DNA of 64,000 nucleotides from the NCBI GenBank assembly GCA_002914845.1, contig JXTC01000047.1, positions 737,914-801,913 on the forward strand. The letters are read 5' to 3'. The number at the start of each line of letters is the position of its first letter. Position 1 is the stretch's first letter. A program made the position numbers and the translations under genes. Shown in pieces: positions 53,173 through 64,000 of this stretch. The notes under the pieces were generated by a model. It was not told the origin of the DNA, made no database searches, and saw only the letters and a list, made by a program, of their open reading frames with translations. The DNA is from Trema orientale. Its lineage: Eukaryota; Streptophyta; Magnoliopsida; Rosales; Cannabaceae.

Positions 53173-56149
53173 TCAAACAAGAGCAGATTTTAAAGATTTG
53201 ACGAAATTTTCGAGTTCCTTCAAGCCTTCCTCAGGAGATTTTGCTTCGCCCAGCAGCTTCACTATGGCACTGCCAATGATCACACCATCTGCTCCCCACC
53301 CAGCAACCTATAATGACCACCAAAGTAACAGGTTGAATATTTATTATTTAACAACAATAATATTAGCAAGTAACAAGTTCGGATAGGCTCTGTCTTACCT
53401 GCTTCACATGCTCTGGCTTTGATATACCAAAACCAACGGCTACAGGCTTCGTTGTAGCCTGCAATTTAAAACATGGTGATTTCAGATTTTCAATCGATAT
53501 TTCCACTATCAACAGATGGGTCATGTTGCACAAAAGATTTGTGTCCCTTACTAATGTTATGAGGAGAATTATACAAAACATTTAGCATTAAAGCTGACCA
53601 GGACAAACCTCTTTAATTTCCCGCAGAAGGCCTTCAACACGTCCGCTAACAGATTGACGAGTGCCAGTGACTCCAACTGAGCTCACCTATAATTCAAATA
53701 AACACTTGAATTTTCATTATCCCACCTTTGAGGCTCAAAGTTGTTATTTTATTTCCCTTTCCTTTTCAATGAAACATGTTCACAAGCAACAAGTAATAAT
53801 AATAATAATAGTAGTAGTAATAAAACCCATGACTAGAAGGAGAACTGGGTGAAACCAGTTTTGGCAAGTGTCAGCATTCACTTGAGGTAATACCAACTGA
53901 TATATCGCTTTTATGATCAATCTTATAAGCTGCAGAAAAACTAAAGGGGAAAAAAGACCGATAAGTCAACCATAGAGAAACCATACCAGGTAGACAAATC
54001 CTTCTGCAGCTTCCACAATGGCTTTCATTCGATCAGTCGGAGTAGTGGGTGTTGTAAGCAATACCTTTGAAGCATACAAGATACAAGCAGATTTCAATAC
54101 CCAACCCAAAAATCAAGTGTAATACGGATAGTGGAAATTTGGAATATTTATGTAATACGGATAGTGGAAATTTTGAATATTTATCTAGAATCTGATATGA
54201 ATGGGAAAACAAAAGGCCAGGAAGAGACATACCAGTTCAATATTCTTTTTCTGAGCTTCCTTTCGTAAAATTTCAGTTTCTTCTAAAGGAACATCTGGGA
54301 CAACAAGCCCTACAAACATCATGAAGTGCAATAAGATCTCTAACAAGAATTTAAAAAAAAAAAAAAAAAAGGTATTTGAGCTTTCAAAGAGAGAACAAAT
54401 TATTTAAATTAACGCATCATACAGTATGTAATTAAGACGGGTGGAGATGGGAGGGGACGGAACTTGTGTCACTCCAAAGCACTAGATCTCATTCATTGAA
54501 GGCAAAAAATAAACAAATAAATAATAATAATAATAAAACCCCTCAGGATCTTGTGCATCAGGTTACGCTGATTATTATATCATAACAGGGTTAGGCACAG
54601 GCCATCCAGCATTTCTGTAATTGAAATGTCTAACCTTATTACTCACCTTAATATTTTCTCGAATATACTACGAGATTAAAATGACCGGAAAAAAAGGTAT
54701 CGATATTACAAAAATTTAAAAGATTTGGTAAGGTAATAGATATACAGTACCATGTACACCAACATCTTTTATGGTAGACATGAACTTTTCAGTACCACGC
54801 TTCAGAATAGGGTTGTAATATGTGAATAAAGCAACTGGACAAGATAATTGCGGAATCACCTATTCAATCAACAAAATTAACAAGAATTATACAGAATATA
54901 CCACACAAGAAACGTACTTGTCAAATCACATACACATAATATATGCACATTCCACCTTATACAATTCGTGCATGTATTTAGTGCTCTAATTTAAGGAAAA
55001 AAGAATATCAAGGAGAAATTTGCCAATTTTGTTACATAAAACACGTATTCTTTGTCTGAAACATAACTACCATTCTTGAAAAAAGTATTCACTGCCTGCA
55101 CTACATAGGGTACATAGCAGAAGAAATGTAGCATGACATCGCATAATAGCCTACCTCCTTCAACATCGAAAGAGTTGAATCCAAATTGGTTCCTCTTGCC
55201 AAGGAACGTGTAGCTGCAGCCTAAAGGAAATGAGACATAAGTAAGAAACTGAAAACAAAAACAAAAAATAAATAAATAAATAAATAAATTAGTATACTTA
55301 TGAAAGAAAACATATGACAGAGTTCAAAAAATAACATAATATACAAGGTAACAGCGAAAAAACAATGAGTTGCATAGTAAAACCTGTATAACTGGACCAT
55401 CTGCCAAAGGATCAGAGTACGGAACACCTAATTCAATTATATCAGATCCACAAAAGTCAAGAACTTTCAATGCTTGCGCTGTGGTCGAAAGATCAGGATC
55501 CCCAGCAGTGATAAATGGGATAAATGCCACCTTCAAATTAGAGATTTGATTAACATTCTCGAAAATTATTATTAAGTTTAAGGAACCTGGATTTAAAAAA
55601 AAAAAATCCCATATAATCTGAATGTGAACATTTTCATAACCTAATCTAGCCTCCGGCTTTGACCTCCTCTGACAACAATCAACCTCTCTCATAGTTTTCC
55701 GTTGATCTTTTTTTTTTTTTTTTTTTTTAATAATTAGCTTTGGTAAGGTAACAAGACTAAAATGGAGACCCGCATTATTACCCAATAGCTAGATTTTTAA
55801 AACAAATGATAACATCTCATAACTCTCTTTGAGAAATTCCTTCGAACAGGTGGCGTGCAAGTGCAGCCATAACCGATAACATTTAACAGGCAGCATTAAG
55901 AAACAAAACCCAGCAAGAATAACACTCCCATGGAAACTATAATATGAAGAAAATGCAAACCTTGCCCTGCTCCTTGAGCCTAGAGAAAGTTTCAGAGAGA
56001 CCAACGGTAGGGGCAGTGGCGAGGGCCGCCATTGGAGTAAATCTTTTGATTGAAGAAGTTCGAAGCCGGGAAGGAGCGTTAGGAAGAGAAAACTGGTTCT
56101 GGGGTTTCTTCAAGAAGAGGAAGCCATTGGATTTTAGAGCTACAGCCAT
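53173..56149 (-). CDS. TSA1: Tryptophan synthase alpha subunit, chloroplastic
   Basis: Cleaves indole-3-glycerol phosphate to indole and glyceraldehyde-3-phosphate in the plastid; indole passes to the beta subunit. Nine exons on the minus strand: 56149-55961, 55530-55384, 55220-55155, 54859-54751, 54309-54233, 54064-53987, 53686-53609, 53458-53399, 53307-53173. They total 939 nt, giving 312 residues, the usual length. About the first 45 residues are Ser/Thr/Arg-rich without acidic residues, a plastid transit peptide. The TIM-barrel motifs are clear: [11 protein letters not shown] (66-76), catalytic Glu96 in [11 protein letters not shown], Asp107 in LADGP, and the phosphate-binding VGFGIS and GVIIGSA. 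All key residues are present. Introns are short and AT-rich; a 33-bp tandem duplication lies at about 54118-54183 in intron 5. Confidence 0.96.
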
Positions 56150-57386
56150 TAGAGAAGCTATCAGAGCTTTGGCTTCGATAGAAAGAAGAGTGGGTTTTGG
56201 ACTGAATAGAGAACGAGATTGTCTAGTACCCCGGAGTAGGACAACACGGCCTGTCTAATGATCAATGGCCGTTACATGTGAGGAGTGAGTACGAAGGACA
56301 CACTTTATAGTATTCATCAAAAAGGACACATTTTTTATTAGGTGACAACGGACACGTTTTATTTTCTTGGTGATAATGTTGTCATTTTTTATGTATGGTC
56401 GATTCCTCTTTCTTATTGGGGAAAAACTTGGACAATAATAGTTATTATACTACCCTTTCAAGAAAAAATCTCCCAAAAAAAACGAAAAGGACAAAAATCA
56501 TTAATTATCCCTTAATAATATAGCCCAAAAATAAAAATAAAAACTAATAATGGTATTAGTTGCAAATCTCATCTTATCTAATTTGAAAAACATTGAATTT
56601 GTTCATAGTGAATATAATCATCTCTTAGAAAGAAATAAAAAAATAGTTGTTGTCAAAGTGTTGATTGGGTAGTTTTTTGGGACAATTATGAGTTTTCCTT
56701 TATTATTTTACTTTTAATGGATTTTTTCCTTATAATTGAGTGACTCTATCCATATCAAAAAGAAAATAACAGATAACAAACCAAACAAAAAGAAAAACTT
56801 GAACGTATCAAAATTCTCTCCGTCCTTTTTCTCTAGCGACAAAATTATCTTATCAGCGTAATTATATGACTTTTAGGAAAGTGAGTTAGACTCGTCTGGT
56901 CCACTAACATTATTTCCTTAAAATCTCTTATTTATAATATTCTTTTCCTGAAATGATAGATTGGGTGTTTTAAAAAAAAAAAAAAATGATAGATTGGGTC
57001 TTGGATTCACGTATTAAATTCACACCCCCAAAAAAAATGTTCTTAGGAAATATCAAATATCAAAATGAAAATTCTATAACAATAGTATAAAAATTACTTG
57101 GGATGATAAAAATTCATCAATTAAGTTTAGTATTCCTAATATTTGTAATTGTCTTAAGAATGGTGATTGTGTAATTTTAAGTAATTTGTATAATTAGAAA
57201 AGTGTCATACTAATTTGTTTTAAAATCATTAATGTTACACTAAGTTGTTGCGGTTGGCTTAATTAATTATTTCATCGTTGCCTCCTACTGTTGTTGGGTA
57301 TGATTTGTTGTTTAATATTTATTATTTTAGTTATTAATCTTAATTAGTATTAAAGTTAATTATTTTATACATATATATTATTTAAA
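56150..57386. other. TSA promoter side and AT-rich spacer
   Basis: The first ~130 bases are GC-richer and probably 5' UTR and promoter of TSA1. The rest is AT-rich without recognisable genes. Confidence 0.5.
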
Positions 57387-57677
57387 GAGAAATTTAAGTG
57401 GATGACCAAAATTTTAAATTTGATTAAATAAATATCCACTTTTAAAATTTTATAGCTAAATGTCCAGGTATATATATTTTTACACTTGGTAGATACACAT
57501 ATCTACCAATTTTAGTTACTGTACTAAAATGCACTCGGTATATAATTTTTTATACTTGGTATATAAAATTTTACACTTGGTTTATAAGCATATATACCGG
57601 ACATTTTGCTATAACATTTGACAACGGGACATTTACTGGAATTAGACCCAAAATTTGGTCACATTTCTATAAGCCCC
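57387..57677. mobile_element. Mutator-type MITE with 9-bp target duplication
   Basis: A 291-bp non-coding element flanked by perfect ttatttaaa (57378-57386 and 57678-57686). The left side reads gagaaatttaagtggatgac and then tagctaaatgtccaggtata. The right side, reversed, reads GGGGCTTATAGAAATGTGAC and then TAGCAAAATGTCCGGTATA. The arms are long degenerate inverted repeats, and the left tip resembles the MULE end at 9420. Confidence 0.75.
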
Positions 57678-57686
57678 TTATTTAAA

Positions 57687-58041
57687 GTTTAAAAAGGATT
57701 TTTCGGTAAGCTCAATGGTCAAAATTAGTATTTGACCTAAAGATAGTATAAATTTATTTTAAATTAAAAAGACAATGCTAACAATAGTAAAAAGGAAAAA
57801 AAAAAAAAAAACACAAGGTATAAATAGTTAAAGTGCAACATATGCAAACGTAATGTGGTAAGTATTAAAACGATAAATAGCCAACATCTTACTTCGGAAA
57901 ACCAACTAATTTTCACAATGACCAGCCAACTTTGGTACGTATCATGTCTCCACCAACCTAAGCTCCATACTTAATTAACTTGTGACATTATTATAAAAAT
58001 ATAAAGTTACAAATCAAAGGACACTAGTAACTACTTCAACA
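57687..58041. other. Spacer between MITE and hAT remnant
   Basis: AT-rich, no features recognised. Confidence 0.5.
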
Positions 58042-58499
58042 TAGGATTAATCGTCGGTTGGGTTGGGTGGGTTATACCGCCCAAACAACTCACTTAATCC
58101 ATATTCACTTTATAAAAAAGTAACTCATTAATAAAGAATACTTATACAAACTAGACCAGTTAACTAGTCGGGTTAATCAGGTTAACTCGATTTCTTTTTT
58201 GTTAGTATTTAGCATCCAATTTCGAGCCAATATCAACAGACTCGTAAAAAGTATGTCTTAGGTCTTAATAGTATTTTACCATTTTAAATTTTCACTCAGG
58301 CAACAAAAATATTTTATTTCGCCTGAAATGGAAACTAAAAGTGGGTCTTGGCCAATTCCTGCTCAAAGAGAAATACAGAAAAAAAAAAATATATAGTATA
58401 TACATATATATGCATCAAAATTACCTTACTATTTAAAGGTAACTACGTGATAAAGCCATAGTCCATATTATATAGTCCATAATTATACAACAACCACAA

Positions 58500-59403
58500 A
58501 TGTTAATTGATAAAACCTATTTTGGGATTTTTTCAATTTTTGGAATTAATATTAAGATATAGATTAGTGGTAATTAAGCACAAGATTACCAAGGCTTAAG
58601 CTAGCTCACCTAAACTACATGCTGCATGGAGGAAACGACATTGGCTCAAGAAAAACAACACGTAGCATGGCATCAGCTACACATCATTCAGAGCTGTTGC
58701 ATCCAAGCCCAGACTACAAGTCATTCAAGCACAAACTACATGTCGTTTAGAGATCCTTCTCCTTATGTATAAGCTCCTAACTTTGAATTCAAGTTGTTCT
58801 CATAATTCTAGAAATTTCTAGAACCCTCCAATTTATGCCATAAGCTCTTGTAGCCTAAGCACTTACAAGACAAGCTTCTTTTTTCCCAAGAACAAGCTGC
58901 TCAAGACCTCTAGAAGTTTCCAGATGCTTCTAACTTAGCCAATAGGAAGCCGCCACCTAGTCCTCTTGTAGTTACAAGTACTTGTTGCCTAAGTACTTCT
59001 ACATTAAGACTAGTTTGAGCCAATAAAAACTAGACACCTAATCCCTTGTAGCTTAAGATTTCTTGTAAATCAAGGGATAATTTGCTTATAAATAGGTTCT
59101 ATCATCTCATTTGTAAAGGACAACAATTATTGATTTTTAGCTCATAAAGATACCAATACAATTACTTTTTTTTTCCCTTTTGCTCCCACGTTCTCTCTTT
59201 CTCTCTTTTGTATTCATCTTTATCATCATCTCTTGTCTTCCTCTTTAACTCAAAGCTATCAAACTCTTTTGCTTGGCTTTAATATTCGTACTTCAGTAAT
59301 CTGTGGGTATCGAGCTACTCTCCTCGAACTCTATGCTTGATCTATGGCACAAGTTTAGGATTTCGTCTTCTATCACTATCTTTTACTAATATTTTACCTA
59401 ACA
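58500..59403 (+). mobile_element. LTR-like segment nested in the hAT remnant
   Basis: Starts TGTTAATTGA and ends ACCTAACA, so the termini TGTTA/TAACA are inverted. A strong TATAAATA at 59097-59104 is followed by a transcript-like leader with a T-rich stretch near 59165. No target duplication directly flanks it, so it may be the 5' LTR of a truncated element that includes the repeats at 59508-59925. Confidence 0.45.
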
Positions 59404-59507
59404 TCTCATTGACTTCTAGTTGACACTATGGTCGGTTTATTCGCCTCCGTCAACTAGACCTCTTTATCATTATTGCATTATTATATTATTGTTATCTCAT
59501 AAGCTTG

Positions 59508-59634
59508 TTATCCTAGCAACCACCTGCGTACATGGGCGCTGTGAGAAGTGTTATTGCTTATTACAACCGCTTATCGAGACTTTGATACGTAGTGATAGTG
59601 TTGTGATAACACTTACATCTTTATTATTATTACG

Positions 59635-59673
<39 letters not shown>

Positions 59674-59925
59674 TATAAGTATGTTATCCCTGCAATCGCC
59701 AACGTGGCAAGAGCGCTGTGGGAAGTGTCATTTTCTATATCGACTACTCATCACGACTTCGATACATAGACAGTGTTGTGATAATTCTTACTTATGTGCA
59801 CATTAAGCGAGTCATTTCTACAATTACCAACGTGGGCAAAGGCACTATGGGAAGTGTCGTTCTCTATCTCGACTTCCTACTGGGATTTCGACATGTGGCA
59901 CGCATTGTAATAGCCCTTTCTGTGT
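59508..59925 (+). repeat. Three degenerate ~100-bp repeats around 'cgctgtgggaagtgt'
   Basis: Related blocks at about 59508-59615, 59693-59790 and 59820-59925 share the pattern caacgtgg, gcgctgtgggaagtgt, then tatcgactt, ttcgata and tgttgtgataa. They drift strongly. Open frames through them are products of the repeat. A (TTA)n microsatellite at 59637-59672 separates the first two. Confidence 0.6.
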
Positions 59926-60379
59926 GCACCTTGTGATCTAACCTTAATCTCAATTATTCTCTACTTTGTTTTAATTAATCACAGGTCCCGTTAATTAATC
60001 AGAGCTCGAGGTCAAATTCCGAACAAAACCTTACACACAAAATATAATTAAAAGTTCAAAGCCCAAATTCATACACCAATAAATACTAAACAAAACTTAA
60101 ACAAAGTCCAAAACGTAAATACTCATGAAAAAACTAACATCTAACAATAAGAGAGAAAAAATACAAATGATCATGGATCACAATACACAACCATAGTGAC
60201 GATGTCCAACATTCTTCAAGCTCAATGTATTCACCAAGAATGTCAATTAGTAGTCTTAACGTTTGTAATGCATGACCCATCGGCTAAAAAATCACGAGAA
60301 ATATTAGATAACCAAAATTTATTAAGCTAAAAACATTAATGCAAGCACATTAATTTATTAAACTAATGTAACATATTAT

Positions 60380-60680
60380 ATGGAGCAACTTGCTCGGAGA
60401 TCTCCAAAGCCTCAATCTCATCCATATATTGTCTCAGCATTATAGGCTCATTAGACTCACAAGTTAACCAATTTTTTGCGCAAATCAAAGCCTCCACCAT
60501 CCTTGGGGACAAAGAGCTTCTAAGGACTCAAGTATTCGTCCTCCAGTGGAAAATGCCAACTCAAAAGTAATAGTAGACACCCAAATAATTAATACATCAT
60601 TTGTTATCTGCAAGACAATGATGTACTTGCAACTAGTTATTCTGCACCATTCTAAGATGTCAAATCTCTCATCCTATAGC
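60380..60680 (-). pseudogene. hAT transposase C-terminal dimerisation domain fragment
   Basis: Minus-strand translation gives VSTITFELAFSTGGRILES, then after a frame change RSSLSPRMVEALICAKNWL and MDEIEALEISEQV. These match the dimerisation region of plant RICESLEEPER-like hAT transposases (SAFSTGGR, LTPKMVEALIC). No upstream catalytic domain could be read. Confidence 0.75.
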
Positions 60681-61355
60681 AATTACTCTTTTTTATCATT
60701 AAGGTAATCGTCAAAATCATTTCTATTTTGCTTTGTATTTACGAATCCTTATTTGATGAGAAATGGAGTGATACTTGAACTTACAGTAATACTTAATAAT
60801 CTGATCAATTAGAATCTAGTATCAACTAAATTATTTAGAAACTAAGATTTCCCAAAATCTAAAAATGAAATCAATTTAATTTGTTTATTTTGGAGTTAAA
60901 TTTTTCTACAAACCAAAAAAAGGCGAACAATAGTGATCTGAAAGGAGTTGACAGCCATAGTGACTAAGGGCTAAAGGCAGTTTACAAATCATGAGTGACT
61001 GAGTGAGAGACAGAGAGAGTGAGAGAGGGTGGCACTGAAGAGTCAAAGAGTAAGAGAGGATAGTGCCAATGAGTATGAGAGTGAGGGAGGATGGTGTTGG
61101 CAATTGCGAGAGAGAGGCTGAGACATGAGAGATGCTAAGTCGCTTATATGAGATCTATATTTTAAGTAGGGTTATGAAATTTCATAATTTTATATATGCA
61201 TTTGTATATAATATATTTAAAAATAGATAAAATTATTATTATGCTACATTGGTCGGGTCGAGTTATGTTGACCTGCCCCTAACCCGACCAATATTTAATT
61301 GGGTAGGTTAACTTTAACCCGAGTTTAGCTCGGTTTAAACTTTTTGGGTTGCCAC

Positions 61356-63448
61356 TATAATGACCCATACCTGAAAAAAAAAAAAAAAAAGAGTAAAAGA
61401 CAAAAAGACCAAGGGTTCAGTTAATTAAAAAGAGATAATTAAGTAGTTTTAAGACTAGGAAACCATATACGTATCATCTTTTAGAGTCTGATAGAAGAAA
61501 AAAATAAATAAATACTCTACAGAGGGAGAGGAGAACAACTAAGAGCTTGGGAGAAGAAGAAGAAGTATAAGAAGATTGATTATTAATTCTCTAAGGTAAA
61601 GAACTCCTTCCCATAAATTATCAATCTATTATTTAAGATTTTTGGGATTAATCTATCATCTAGAGTTTAGAATTCTTCAAGCATCTTTTTGTTTCAGTCA
61701 TGATTCTAGAGATAATTTATATTTTAAATGATCACTCTCGCTGTAAGGTTTAAAACAAGACCAAAATTACGTAATTTAGATGTCTAGATTAAAAGTTATA
61801 GATTTTTGAGTTTTTGATCTAAGATGGTAAAATATAATAGAGGTTACGTCTGATTTTTTATGGGCTTTTGATAGTCTAATAAGGCATATTTTGTAAGTTA
61901 GAAATTATTTGATAAGCTTTCTAACAGTTTATAATTTATCAAAAACGGACTTATATAGCCTTTCAAAGTGAGTGCTACGAATCTGAAAAAAAATAATTTA
62001 CAACTCTCAACATTTAGAGCAAAATATGGCAACAACTTGTCTACCTATGGACCTTACAACCATGTTCTTGGCACTTTTAGGACCCCCGTCACTTGTAGAA
62101 ATTATCCTCCAAGTTTTACAATTTTTAGAATTAATTTTGAATGGTTATAAATTTTTGATATTGAGGTTATGTAAGATAGTGTAGTGAATGTATCGAGTGT
62201 GCATGGACAACGGATTAGATATTGTGTTAGGCATGATTTAAGGTACCAATTAAGTATTTAATGTTCATATATAATTCTTATTATAATTATAAGTGTTTGT
62301 AGTAGCTAGCAAATTATTGTTGGATTGGTTAGACGGGCGAATAGGCAAGTAATCTTTCGTCTTTATTAATGACTTTTATTTCATCAAAGTTAATTCTTAT
62401 TGGTTCCTTTTGAAAAATAGATATTTATAAATCTGAAATATTTACTTCAAATAAGTTATTTTTGGATAAAATGTGCTTTGATTGAATTATATTGTATTAT
62501 TTAAGAAAATATGGATCAGGCTTATGATTGTTATTGTTGTTGAATAATTTGAGAGTTTATCACTTTTTTGAAAAAATATGAAAATTTTTCTAAACCATAT
62601 TGAATATGAATGTGTTAAAATGCTCTTTAGTTGACTATGTCATATGGACCTATTTCGCAGGGGTTAAATGTAGATGGTATATACTGAATGTGAATCTAGC
62701 TACATGGGTTAAATATAGTAAATATGGACCTAACTATAGGTATTAAATATAATAAATGTGGAGCTATCTATATGGGTTAAATGTAATAAATGTAGACCTA
62801 GCTGCATAGATTAAGTGTGTTCACAGTCATCCAAAAATGATAGAGTAGAATTTCAAAGTATTATTAGTTATTAGTTATCAAATGAGATTGAAACTTTAGG
62901 TTTGAAATCTATTATTTTTGTAAATTTGTTTCTGGCTAATTTCACCTGTTATCTTGAAAGGTATTAATTTTGAAATTGAGTTGTTCAGAAAAATGTTTAT
63001 GAAAATTTTCAAATGGCATATGCTTGATCTAACTAGTAAAAATTATTATTTACTTACTAGACTGTCGAGCTCACCATTTTATTCTTTAATCTTTTTTAGA
63101 TTCTGAGAATAGTCAATAAGTGGAACTCGTATTTGGAAGTTGATCATTTGAGAACTTGAATCTACTTTTTAGAGTTATTATCTTGTTTAATTTCTATTAT
63201 TATGACGTTGGTTATTTGAAATATATTGGGTTATTGTAATAGTTTTAATTTCTTTTGTTTTTATAGGATTTAGCAAATTATTATTAATGGTTTAGATTGA
63301 TTGGTATTTTATTATGATGAGATATTTTGAGTGTTAAAGGATTTATTTGGATTTATTATAATGATTGGATTTGAAGCTTTTCGTGTCTATGAAGTTTATC
63401 CTTATCGGTATGTGGCGATTGTCATGTCCTTAATCTTGGGGCGTGACA
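61356..63448 (-). mobile_element. 2.1-kb solo LTR (TGTCACGCCCC type) inside the hAT end
   Basis: On the minus strand it starts TGTCACGCCCC (63448) and ends GGGTCATTATA (61356), probably from TTACA by mutation. Flanks gccac (61351-61355) and gctac (63449-63453) form an imperfect 5-bp duplication. It shares its start type with the solo LTR at 31212 but differs inside. Small open frames are not genes. Confidence 0.6.
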
Positions 63449-63460
63449 GCTACAACCTAC

Positions 63461-64000
63461 TTTCAACACTCCAATAAAGTACTCAAGCTTAACATGTGAG
63501 CTCGATAGTTAGTGTTAGTTATAATTTATAAAAAATATGATAAAATCAAAGATGAGCGGAAGTATGGAAAACAAAAAAATTTCTGGATTATAGTTTTTCA
63601 TAAAACCTTTTAGAATCTTTGTTATGATCTAAATACAAACAAAGGAGATTGTACCTCAACCAATGAGTCTTTCTTTCTAAGCACCAAGCTTGAAACGATA
63701 GAGGTGTGTGGGCAATCGATCTTGATAAACGCCAAGTAAGTCTAAGAACTCCATTAGCCTCTAATGGTGGCTACAAGAATTTCTCTCTCTCACTTTTCTC
63801 TTAGTTTTTTGTTCAGCTGCTTAACTAATATTTTAGTCAAAACTGAATTCACACAGAAAAGGTAGTGGCTGTAAAGGCCCATTACCTTTTTAGCCTGTTT
63901 CTCTTTTTGTGTAATTGCCCATAAAACAGTTTGAGCCTAATTTAACTCATCTTATGTAACCCAAGATATTGGTATAGATTAGTGATCCAAATGAATCTAT
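63461..64000. other. Right-edge spacer
   Basis: AT-rich, with a pyrimidine-rich patch near 63780-63810 that could belong to another LTR; nothing firm. Confidence 0.4.

Larger units (their letters stand above)
58042..63460. mobile_element. hAT transposon remnant with nested LTRs
   Basis: The left end TAGGATTAATCGTCGGTTGG is preceded by cttcaaca (58034-58041). The right end is followed by tttcaaca (63461-63468), an 8-bp duplication with one transition. Setting aside the nested solo LTR (61356-63448), the right end reversed reads GTAGGTTGTGGCAACCC, close to the TAGGGGTGGCAA tips of plant hAT elements. A hAT transposase C-terminal fragment lies inside on the minus strand. GGGTTGGG and GGGTCGGGT words near both ends are also typical. 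Confidence 0.65.

Noticed and set aside
61968..62150. 60-codon open frame inside the minus-strand solo LTR
   Set aside because: Non-coding LTR sequence; chance frame.

Overview
The window is nuclear DNA from a flowering plant, most likely a eudicot. Several genes have many short AT-rich introns with GT-AG (some GC-AG) borders. The proteins are plant types (chloroplast tryptophan synthase alpha, group C bZIP, plant GCN5, an ESCRT-I ELC/VPS23). The spaces between genes are filled with Copia, Gypsy-type, Mutator-like, hAT and LINE debris. I cannot name the species from this sequence alone.

Layout. At 1-479 is the 3' end of an intronless ELC/VPS23 (TSG101) gene. At 1916-8579 is a 17-exon guanylate-binding (GB1/RHD3-type) GTPase of 602 residues, with a solo LTR in intron 12. 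At 9420-19035 lies a ~9.6-kb Mutator-like element (MULE) carrying a decayed MuDR-type transposase and a convergent, decayed Ulp1-like (C48) protease gene. It also holds three long arrays of TCGAAA-rich repeats and a nested 1.4-kb solo LTR. A LINE RNase H fragment abuts its right end. At 23571-28126 is a small Tudor-like gene (233 residues). From 28448 to 38780 there is a nest of Copia remnants with a 2.6-kb solo LTR and a striking array of ACGACATGTCGT palindromes. At 39649-45772 is GCN5 (13 exons, 553 residues, two apparent GC-AG introns). At 46359-49451 (minus) is a group C bZIP factor (6 exons, 452 residues). At 50853-52282 is an intron-bearing V-ATPase subunit F pseudogene. At 53173-56149 (minus) is tryptophan synthase alpha (9 exons, 312 residues). 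From 58042 to 63460 there is a hAT remnant with nested LTRs.

The five host genes belong to unrelated processes: endosomal sorting, a membrane GTPase, histone acetylation, transcription and tryptophan synthesis. They show no operon-like organisation. For the three long spliced genes and the bZIP gene, exon lengths sum to whole codons and protein lengths fit the families, so these models are reasonably secure. The most unusual object is the Ulp1-bearing MULE with its three-part TCGAAA repeat architecture. Its reading frames are broken, often at tryptophan codons, as expected for a silenced, deaminated element, so it is a relic and not a working system.
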